The translations under genes and the position numbers were made by a program. A stretch of 64,000 nucleotides of DNA, from NCBI RefSeq assembly GCF_025465945.1, contig NZ_JANLNW010000021.1, forward strand, positions 1 through 64,000, written 5' to 3'. This DNA is from Pseudomonas sp. 6D_7.1_Bac1 (GTDB taxonomy: Bacteria > Pseudomonadota > Gammaproteobacteria > Pseudomonadales > Pseudomonadaceae). This document shows positions 58,179 through 64,000 of the stretch, piece by piece. Position 1 is the first letter of the stretch; every line of letters starts with the position of its first letter. The notes beneath the pieces were generated by a model. It made no database searches, had not been told where the DNA came from, and was given only the letters and a program-made list of their open reading frames with translations.

Positions 58179-58655
58179 ATGCCCAATCAGACCATCAAGA
58201 CTCCCTGCGTCGGCCTTTGCTCCACTGTTTACGGTGATCTGGTGTGCCGTGGCTGCAAGCGTTTCCACCATGAAGTGATTCACTGGAACGGTTACAACGA
58301 GCAAGAAAAACGTGCCGTCTGGCTGCGTCTTGAGCAGTTGCTGGTGCAAGTGATGGCCGGGAAACTCGAAATTTTCGATCCCCGGCGCCTGCGTGAGCAG
58401 CTGGAACAGCGAAAAATCCGCTTTGTGCCCCATCAATCGGAATACTGCTGGGCGTATCAGTTGATCGCCAGGGGCGCGCGGGTGATCAACAATCTGGAAG
58501 CCTATGGGATGGTGTTGCTGCCGGAGTTTCGTGACTGGAGCCTGCCCGAATTGCGCGATGCCATCGATCGGGAGTTTTTCCTGCTGTCGGAGGCGCATTA
58601 CCAGCGCTACATCGCGCCGGGGTTTCTCAAGGATGCGTTAGCGCCTGACGCTTAA
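58179..58655 (+). CDS. DUF1289 domain-containing protein
   Basis: Soluble protein of 158 residues. The N-terminal DUF1289 motif has cysteines C10, C14, C23 and C26 (PCVGLCSTVYGDLVCRGCKR), probably binding a metal or Fe-S centre, followed by WNGYNEQEKRAVWLRL. The remaining 100 residues extend beyond the usual short DUF1289 proteins and are predicted helical. No catalytic role is known. Divergent from acnB across the long leader region. Confidence 0.85.
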   Translation: MPNQTIKTPCVGLCSTVYGDLVCRGCKRFHHEVIHWNGYNEQEKRAVWLRLEQLLVQVMAGKLEIFDPRRLREQLEQRKIRFVPHQSEYCWAYQLIARGARVINNLEAYGMVLLPEFRDWSLPELRDAIDREFFLLSEAHYQRYIAPGFLKDALAPDA

Positions 58656-58659
58656 AAGC

Positions 58660-58734
58660 ATCGCGAGCAGGCTCGCTCCCACAGTTGATCTGTGTCGTTC
58701 ACAAATCCAGTGTGGGAGCGAGCCTGCTCGCGAT
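58660..58734. repeat. REPIN between the DUF1289 and stress-protein genes
   Basis: Arms ATCGCGAGCAGG...CGCTCCCAC (58660-58682) and GTGGGAGCGAGC...GCTCGCGAT (58712-58734) are exact inverted copies, starting five bases after the DUF1289 stop and ending 18 bases before the convergent stop of the stress gene. Confidence 0.93.
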
Positions 58735-58752
58735 GGCGATCTGTCAGGCGTC

Positions 58753-59619
58753 TTATTTACCGCTGGTCACCAACTCTTCCAGGTGATCCATGATGTCCTG
58801 TGGCTTGAGCACCAGCACATCGCTTTCCAGTGAATCGAGCACCACTTCCGCTGTATTACCGATCAACGCGCCTGAGAAGCCGGTACGCGCCACGGTGCCG
58901 ATGATGGTGACCGATGCCTGCAATTTATGCGCGATGTGAGGAATCAGCACATCGGCCGGGCCTTCTTCGATGTGCAGGTGCTCGTCGTCGATGTCGAACT
59001 CGGCCTGGAACGCCTTGCACTGCTCTCGATAATGGGCTTCGATGGTTTCCTTGAGCTGGAACACCGGGTCGGCAGCTGAAAGCATCGGTGACGGATGGGC
59101 GCTGATCACATGCAGATGGCCCTTCGCCAGGCTCGCGATATCGTAGCCATGATCAATGATGCTGGCGTGCAGACGGCGATGTTCTTCGTCTGAATTGCCT
59201 ACATCGACGGCGGCGAGTATTACTTTGTCGGCCCAGGACCTCTCGGTCTTGACCATCAGTACGGCACAGGGGCAATAACGCAGCAGCTTCCAGTCTTCCG
59301 GGGTCAGCAAGGCTTTCTTCAACGGGTTGTCGTGGAAGTGTTGCTTGATCACAAGCCCGCAACCTTCGGCCTGCTGCACATCGATGATGGTTTCATGCAG
59401 GCTTTTGTTCCAGGCCTGCTCGGTGGTGACACTATGACCGTCTTGCATCAGGCTGGCCTTGAGCACGCTCAACAGCGCCGAGTGATCATGTTCCTTATCG
59501 CAGATCAACAAATGCAGATGCGCTTGGGTCACCCCGGCGATCAGCTTGGCGCGTTTGAGGGCCAGGCTTTCGTTGGGCGAGGGCTCAATGACCACCAGAA
59601 TGCTGCGGATGGCTTGCAT
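58753..59619 (-). CDS. Universal stress protein with tandem Usp domains (UspE-like)
   Basis: Product of 288 residues made of two Usp domains (about 1-140 and 150-280). Each begins with a hydrophobic strand and acid (SILVVIEPS; KVILAAVDV), and the second ends with TIIGTVARTGFSGALIGNTAEVVLDSLESDVLVLK, containing the G-x2-G-x-G(S/T/N) type loop. The ATG at 59619 follows GGAG by about ten bases. Tandem Usp proteins are linked to stress resistance and surface behaviour; the precise role here is unknown. Confidence 0.88.
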   Translation of the reverse strand: MQAIRSILVVIEPSPNESLALKRAKLIAGVTQAHLHLLICDKEHDHSALLSVLKASLMQDGHSVTTEQAWNKSLHETIIDVQQAEGCGLVIKQHFHDNPLKKALLTPEDWKLLRYCPCAVLMVKTERSWADKVILAAVDVGNSDEEHRRLHASIIDHGYDIASLAKGHLHVISAHPSPMLSAADPVFQLKETIEAHYREQCKAFQAEFDIDDEHLHIEEGPADVLIPHIAHKLQASVTIIGTVARTGFSGALIGNTAEVVLDSLESDVLVLKPQDIMDHLEELVTSGK

Positions 59620-59779
59620 GGTCGGGATCTCCGATAAGTAAAAAGACATTGCGTTGCACAACTATAGTTGCTGCTCGTGAACCCGGGTCTTGATGCATAT
59701 CAAGGGCGATGGCTGGTGGTCTGCGGACAGGCCGGTATAATCGGCGCCCTTCGCTGTGAACCTCTTTGCTGTGAGCCCC

Positions 59780-59833
59780 ATGTTTCCGATCCTCGACATC
59801 TTCACCAGCCCGCTGTGTGGTCCTGCCCGATGA
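59780..59833 (+). other. Possible 17-codon leader ORF overlapping the miaE start
   Basis: ATG at 59780 opens a 17-codon frame whose stop (TGA 59831-59833) overlaps the miaE ATG at 59830 as ATGA. No strong ribosome site precedes it. The overlap would permit translational coupling, and miaE itself lacks a good ribosome site, but chance is possible. Confidence 0.25.
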
Positions 59834-60435
59834 ACCTTCCTGACATTCACGAGTTCCTTGGCTGCCGCACGCCCGATGGCTGGGTTCAAGCTGCACTGGC
59901 TGACCAGGAAACCCTGCTGATTGACCACAAGAACTGCGAGTTCAAGGCCGCCAGCACGGCGCTCAGCCTGATCGCCAAGTACCATTCCCATGTTGACCTG
60001 ATCAATCTGATGTCACGTCTGGCCCGGGAAGAACTGGTGCATCACGAGCAAGTCATGCGCCTGATGAAAAAGCGCAAGATCGAGCTGCGCCAGCTGTCCG
60101 CCGGGCGTTACGCCTCTGGGTTGCGCAAAGTGGTGCGCAGCCACGAGCCGGTCAAATTGGTGGATACCCTGGTGGTCGGGGCGTTTATCGAAGCGCGTAG
60201 CTGCGAGCGTTTCGAAGCCCTGGTGCCGCACCTGGATGAAGAGCTGGGCAAGTTCTACTTTGGCCTGCTGAAAAGCGAGGCCCGGCACTTCCAGGGGTAT
60301 CTGAAGCTGGCCTACCAGTATGGCGACGCCAAGGACATCGCTCAGGTGATCGACAAGGTTCGCGCCGCCGAGCAGGAACTGATCGAGTCCCCGGATGTCG
60401 AGTTCCGTTTCCACAGTGGTGTGCCGACGCTTTAA
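59830..60435 (+). CDS. miaE: tRNA-(ms2io6A37) hydroxylase MiaE
   Basis: Non-haem di-iron monooxygenase of 201 residues that hydroxylates the isopentenyl group of ms2i6A37 in tRNAs reading UNN codons. Four-helix ferritin-like bundle with ligands in LAREELVHHEQV, EARSCERFEAL and KSEARHFQGYL. The ATG at 59830 is where homology starts (MNLPDIHEFLGCRTP). A strong terminator follows at 60504. Confidence 0.93.
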   Translation: MNLPDIHEFLGCRTPDGWVQAALADQETLLIDHKNCEFKAASTALSLIAKYHSHVDLINLMSRLAREELVHHEQVMRLMKKRKIELRQLSAGRYASGLRKVVRSHEPVKLVDTLVVGAFIEARSCERFEALVPHLDEELGKFYFGLLKSEARHFQGYLKLAYQYGDAKDIAQVIDKVRAAEQELIESPDVEFRFHSGVPTL

Positions 60436-60503
60436 GTTCAGGCGTGTCTGTGAAAGAAAACAGGCAAATTGTTAAAAACTCTTAAGAACATGAAAGATCT
60501 CTG

Positions 60504-60529
60504 AAAACCGGCCCGCGAGGCCGGTTTTT
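60504..60529 (+). terminator. Intrinsic terminator after miaE
   Basis: AAAACCGGCC (60504-60513) pairs with GGCCGGTTTT (60519-60528) around a five-base loop, followed by T. The A-rich 5' side makes it usable on either strand. Confidence 0.9.
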
Positions 60530-60566
60530 GCTATCTGGCATGGCCGGTGAGGGGGGGATTGGCGCC

Positions 60567-60572
60567 TATAAT
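60567..60572 (+). promoter_or_regulatory. Candidate -10 element of the two-component operon
   Basis: A perfect TATAAT lies 36 bases before the response-regulator ATG, in the context GCGCC-TATAAT-GCGCGC. The -35 region (CCGGTG at the best spacing) does not match consensus, so activator dependence or another start is possible. Confidence 0.5.
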
Positions 60573-60608
60573 GCGCGCTCTCCATCATCGGCTCACAGAT
60601 TGACACCT

Positions 60609-61316
60609 ATGGATAACCAGGCTCTTGGCAAGGTATTGCTCGTTGAGGATGACGAAAAGCTCGCGGGGTTGATCGCCTACTTCCTATCTCAGCATGGTTT
60701 TGAGGTGCGCACCGAACACCGTGGCGACCTGGCGCTGGCCGCGTTTCTTGAGTTCAAGCCGAAAATTGTCGTGCTCGACCTGATGCTGCCCGGCCAGAGC
60801 GGCCTGCACGTCTGTCGCGAGATCCGCAGCGTGTCCGAGACCCCCATCGTGATTCTCACGGCCAAGGAGGACGACCTGGACCACATTCTAGGCCTTGAAT
60901 CCGGTGCCGACGACTACGTCATCAAGCCGATCAAACCACCGGTGTTGCTGGCCCGATTGCGTGCGTTGCAGCGTCGCCAGACGCCGGAAAGCACGGTGCG
61001 CGGTTCACTGGAATTCGGTCGGTTGCAGATTGATCGCAGTTGCCGCGAAGTGCGCCTGGCGGGCGAGAGTATCGAGCTGACCACCATGGAGTTCGAACTG
61101 CTGTGGCTGCTGGCCAGCGCGGCCGGCAAAATTCTCTCTCGCGACGATATTTTGAATCGCATGCGCGGCATCGCTTTTGACGGGCTCAACCGCAGCGTTG
61201 ACGTGTACATCAGCAAACTGCGCGGCAAGCTCAAGGACAACCCCAGAGAGCCGGTGTGCATCAAGACCATCTGGGGCAAGGGTTACCTGTTCAATCCGTT
61301 TGCCTGGGAGCTGTAG
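60609..61316 (+). CDS. OmpR-family response regulator, RstA-like
   Basis: DNA-binding regulator of 235 residues. The receiver has the acid pair D14/D15 in VEDDEK, phospho-acceptor D57 in VVLDLMLPG and K-P in YVIKPIKPPVLLARLRAL; a winged-helix output domain follows (LTTMEFELLWLLASAAGKILSRDDIL ... RSVDVYISKLRGKL). The PIKPPVLLARLRAL linker is typical of RstA. The ATG at 60609 begins at the family start. Stop and the next ATG abut. Confidence 0.9.
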   Translation: MDNQALGKVLLVEDDEKLAGLIAYFLSQHGFEVRTEHRGDLALAAFLEFKPKIVVLDLMLPGQSGLHVCREIRSVSETPIVILTAKEDDLDHILGLESGADDYVIKPIKPPVLLARLRALQRRQTPESTVRGSLEFGRLQIDRSCREVRLAGESIELTTMEFELLWLLASAAGKILSRDDILNRMRGIAFDGLNRSVDVYISKLRGKLKDNPREPVCIKTIWGKGYLFNPFAWEL

Positions 61317-62603
61317 ATGCTGCGTCTTTTCTTTGGGCTGTTTATCGTTCTGGCCGTTGGCCTGGTCGCCTCGCTGCAGGTGGTTGACCGTACGTTTACC
61401 GCGGTACTCGATGGCACCTTGAAAACCTACAATCGTGAAGCCGTGCGCGGGCCGGCCTGGTCGCTGGTGGAGCAATTGCGACCGCTTGACGGGCCCGGCC
61501 GTGAACAGCAATTACAGACGTTACGACCGCATTACGGCTTGCGCCTGCAATTGGTGGATGCAGCTCAGTTGGCGCTCAGCGACACGGAAAAGGCCGAGCT
61601 TGCTGACAATCTGATGGTGGTACGCGAGCAATACACTCAGTTCATCTCCCGCATCGACGACGGTCAGCAGCTATTGAGCATCACGTTGCCTGAAGAGCCC
61701 AGCAGGACCACGGTCTACATGATCGCCGCTTACACGATGCTGGGGGTGCTGGTCGGTATCGTGCTGCTTTTCTGGGTTCGGCCGCACTGGCGTGATCTGG
61801 AGAAACTGCGCCTGGCCGCACAACGTTTTGGCGATAACGACCTGACGGCACGCATCCAGTTGTCCAAACGCTCGACCATTCGCGACCTGGCCGAGCACTT
61901 CAACCAGATGGCCGCGCGCATTGAAGGCTTGATCGCCAATCAGCGTGAGCTGACGAATGCGGTGTCCCACGAATTACGCACGCCGATTGCCCGCTTGTCC
62001 TTTGAGCTGGACCAGCTCAAGCAGCAACCCGACCCGAGTCAGAATGTGCAGCTGATTGCCGATATGTACGCCGACCTCGGTGAACTGGAGGAAATGGTCT
62101 CTGAATTACTGACCTACGCCAGCCTTGAACGTGGCGCCACGGTGATCAATCGCGAAAGCATTCAGGCGCCTGACTGGCTCGACAGTGTGGTCGGCAGTGT
62201 GGCACTGGAGGCTGAGGCGGCGGGGGTGCAGTTGCTGATTCACTCGTGCCAGGTCGACTCGATCCGCATCGAGCCGCGCTTCATGGCACGGGCGGTGATC
62301 AACCTGCTGCGCAATGCCATTCGCTACGCCGAGCGGCGGGTGGAGGTCTCGCTGACGCTGGGTGAAGACGGTTATGAAGTGCTGGTCAACGATGACGGGC
62401 CGGGTGTGCCGCTGGACGGGCGCGAGAAGATTTTCGAGCCGTTCTCAAGGCTCGACTCCAGCCGTGACCGCCGCACTGGCGGTTTCGGCCTGGGCTTGGC
62501 GCTGGTTCGGCGAGTGTCGCAATGGCACGGCGGCAAGGTCGAGGTTGGCGACTCGCCCTGGGGCGGCGCATCGTTTCGCATGACCTGGGCACAGGTGGAT
62601 TGA
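61317..62603 (+). CDS. Sensor histidine kinase, RstB-like
   Basis: Inner-membrane kinase of 428 residues. Two spans (about 1-22 and 138-160) enclose a periplasmic sensor domain; then HAMP (about 160-213), the phospho-acceptor H218 in AVSHELRTPIARL, and a HATPase with N box NLLRNAIRYAERR, NDDGPGVP and GGFGLGLALVRRVSQWHGG. Begins immediately after the regulator gene and is its cognate partner. The signal is not known from sequence. Confidence 0.92.
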   Translation: MLRLFFGLFIVLAVGLVASLQVVDRTFTAVLDGTLKTYNREAVRGPAWSLVEQLRPLDGPGREQQLQTLRPHYGLRLQLVDAAQLALSDTEKAELADNLMVVREQYTQFISRIDDGQQLLSITLPEEPSRTTVYMIAAYTMLGVLVGIVLLFWVRPHWRDLEKLRLAAQRFGDNDLTARIQLSKRSTIRDLAEHFNQMAARIEGLIANQRELTNAVSHELRTPIARLSFELDQLKQQPDPSQNVQLIADMYADLGELEEMVSELLTYASLERGATVINRESIQAPDWLDSVVGSVALEAEAAGVQLLIHSCQVDSIRIEPRFMARAVINLLRNAIRYAERRVEVSLTLGEDGYEVLVNDDGPGVPLDGREKIFEPFSRLDSSRDRRTGGFGLGLALVRRVSQWHGGKVEVGDSPWGGASFRMTWAQVD

Positions 62604-62634
62604 ACCTGACCTCAACACATAACCCAACGCATCA

Positions 62635-62769
62635 CCCGTAGCTGCTGGCGCAGCCTGCGTTCGGCTGCGCAGCGGCCGTAAAACCTGAATCCCGTCTCTC
62701 ACCTTGGAATCCGGTTCGACGGGTTCACGACTGCTTCGCAGCCGAACGCAGGCTGCGCCAGCTGCTACG
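62635..62769. repeat. Long palindromic element, GTAGC(A/T)GCTG family
   Basis: CGTAGCTGCTGGCGCAGCC (from 62637) is mirrored at 62737-62769 with one mismatch over 33 bases. The tips match the element at 26300-26444. It lies between the rstB-like gene and the convergent MipA/OmpV gene. Confidence 0.87.
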
Positions 62770-62797
62770 GGGCCTGTGCGTGTGCAGGAGTTGTGCG

Positions 62798-63601
62798 TTA
62801 GAAACTGTACTTCACCTGTCCAGCCAACGACGTTTGCATCCGTCGTTCGACGATCGGGCTGTCCGCCGCATCGCCGTTCAGATACTGCATGGCCAGCACG
62901 GTCGAGAACTCGGTCTGGTCGTTGATCGGTACCGACCAGGTCAGCGCGCCACCTCGGCTGACCATCCCGCCATGGGTGTCGTAGGCACGGAACTGACTGC
63001 GTGAAGCCTGGGTCGTGCTCACGCCGTACCAGGTCCGCACGTAGTCGGCATCACCAAACACACTATTGAGGCTGCCATCGAGGCTACCGTAGTCGCCCTC
63101 GTAAAGGTTGGTGCTGATGCTCAGCTCCAGTCGGTTGTAGGCGGAATCGGTGTCGCGGTCGTCATCGCTCTTTTTCAGTGCGTGTTCCAGGGTGGCGCCG
63201 ACGACCACTTTGCCCAAGGTGTAGTGGAGGCTGGCGCCCAGTTGTGCGCGGGACTTGATCGAGCCCATGCCGTCCAGATGGTCCGAGCCCTTGAACTTCG
63301 ATTCTCGGTCTTTGCGCGTTTCACTCCGACCAATGTAAGTGCTGAATGCCAGGTTGCCCCATTCGTTCTGCCAACCCAGGCCACGTTCGGTGTCGAGGAA
63401 GAGGCCATAAGGGCTGACGATTTCACCGCCCAGCAGCGGCGCGGTCACGCGTTCATCGCTGCCGCTATAGCGTGGCGCGTTGCCAACACCGGCTTTTACG
63501 CTGTAGTGCCAGTCTTCGGCCTGCAGGCGGTCGGTCGAGGCCAACAGGCAGATGGAGGCGAGCGACAGGCAAAAGGTTTTGGGGCTGATCAGGGGATTCA
63601 T
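62798..63601 (-). CDS. MipA/OmpV-family outer membrane protein
   Basis: Outer-membrane beta-barrel of 267 residues. Signal peptide residues 1-28 (cleavage after RLQA), then the family start YSVKAGVGNAPRYSGSDERVTAPLLGG, alternating strands and a C-terminal VKYSF with terminal phenylalanine. Members serve as murein-enzyme scaffolds or as stress-regulated porins. Proximity to an RstA/RstB-like system is suggestive, but they are convergent. It begins six bases after the stop of the next gene, so it is probably coupled to it. Confidence 0.85.
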   Translation of the reverse strand: MNPLISPKTFCLSLASICLLASTDRLQAEDWHYSVKAGVGNAPRYSGSDERVTAPLLGGEIVSPYGLFLDTERGLGWQNEWGNLAFSTYIGRSETRKDRESKFKGSDHLDGMGSIKSRAQLGASLHYTLGKVVVGATLEHALKKSDDDRDTDSAYNRLELSISTNLYEGDYGSLDGSLNSVFGDADYVRTWYGVSTTQASRSQFRAYDTHGGMVSRGGALTWSVPINDQTEFSTVLAMQYLNGDAADSPIVERRMQTSLAGQVKYSF

Positions 63602-63607
63602 GGGAGG

Positions 63608-64000
63608 TCAGAAACTCAGGTAGTTGTGGGGAGGGTTGATGCGTTTGAAGTTGTATCCCAGGGCACTGATGCCGTTGATCTGGCGGCTTACGGTGTCGCC
63701 CAGACCTCGGCCAATGCCTGCGACCACCGCGTGGGCGTTGTCGACAGGGGTGAGGATGTAGTCGGCCAGCGGTTGTTCGTGAACCTGCCCGCTGGCCACC
63801 AGAAAACCTTCTTCGAGACGAATGTTGAGGTGGCTCAGGGACGCGTCAGGGCTTTCACTGTTCAGCACCTGATAGGTTCCGACCGTGTGTTCCCAACCGG
63901 ATGACAACGGCACCGGTTCGATGCGCTCGCCGAGTGGCAGCAGTTGCCCGTGACTTTTCAGCGTCAGAATTTGCCGGCCCTGGACGCTCATCACGTCGAG
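63608..64000 (-). CDS. C-terminal fragment of a probable serine hydrolase, cut by the window edge
   Basis: The frame is open at the right edge, with codons before the first GTG and ATG (63994, 63991) reading in frame, so this is the last 130 or so residues of a longer protein. The beta-rich sequence with HLNIRLEEGFLVASGQ and the ending ISALGYNFKRI resembles the C-terminal domain of class-C beta-lactamase-like serine hydrolases. No catalytic residues lie in the visible part, so the call is tentative. Confidence 0.45.
   Translation of the reverse strand, partial: LDVMSVQGRQILTLKSHGQLLPLGERIEPVPLSSGWEHTVGTYQVLNSESPDASLSHLNIRLEEGFLVASGQVHEQPLADYILTPVDNAHAVVAGIGRGLGDTVSRQINGISALGYNFKRINPPHNYLSF

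Overview
The window is about 64 kb of a Pseudomonas chromosome, most likely of the P. fluorescens group. The evidence is the GC-rich coding, three families of Pseudomonas-type REP/REPIN palindromes, a GTG-started acnB, a six-gene Mrp antiporter operon with fused A and B subunits, and a type VI secretion (T6SS) cluster whose order recalls HSI-III of P. aeruginosa. No rRNA, tRNA, insertion sequence, prophage or CRISPR array was seen. The first 31 bases are a pure C run, probably a contig-end artefact.

Region 1 (0-10.8 kb) is the right part of a myo-inositol catabolic locus: iolD, iolG, an IolH/IolE-like TIM-barrel protein, a Gfo/Idh oxidoreductase, then a sugar ABC importer (periplasmic binding protein, double ATPase, permease) and an OprB-type porin. 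A palindrome of the form GGAA-N6-TTCC lies in front of the importer. The same kind of site, again inside the -35/-10 spacer, recurs 21 kb away in front of another Gfo/Idh gene, which suggests one repressor controls both. Region 2 (11-15.5 kb) holds a DksA paralogue lacking two zinc cysteines, several small unknown genes, an AT-rich non-coding stretch, an orphan betaine-type binding protein and a small membrane protein. Region 3 (15.6-21.7 kb, minus strand) is mrpA(AB)CDEFG. Region 4 (21.9-28.4 kb) has an EamA exporter divergent from an XRE-cupin regulator, a flavoprotein, the second inositol-type Gfo/Idh gene, an SDR dehydrogenase and an ACAD10/11-like phosphotransferase.

Region 5 (28.5-49.5 kb) is a complete T6SS. 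One arm (minus strand) runs tssB-tssC-hcp-tssE-tssF-tssG-tssH, two AT-rich cargo genes, vgrG and a MORN/YwqK-like gene. The other arm (plus strand) runs tssJ-tssK-tssL-tssM-tssA. A PAAR-like (DUF4280) gene points toward the vgrG end. The two cargo genes look like divergent paralogues of a YopT-type (C58) cysteine protease with recognisable Cys, His and Asp positions. One of them is split by a frameshift exactly at a run of seven C, so it is decayed, switchable or misread.

Region 6 (49.5-64 kb) is mostly housekeeping and accessory metabolism: a D-2-hydroxyacid dehydrogenase, a tautomerase, an HAAAP amino acid permease, a ParB-like protein overlapping a SulP transporter, acnB, a DUF1289 protein, a tandem universal stress protein, miaE, an RstA/RstB-like two-component system, a MipA/OmpV outer membrane protein and the C-terminal end of a probable serine hydrolase cut by the window edge.
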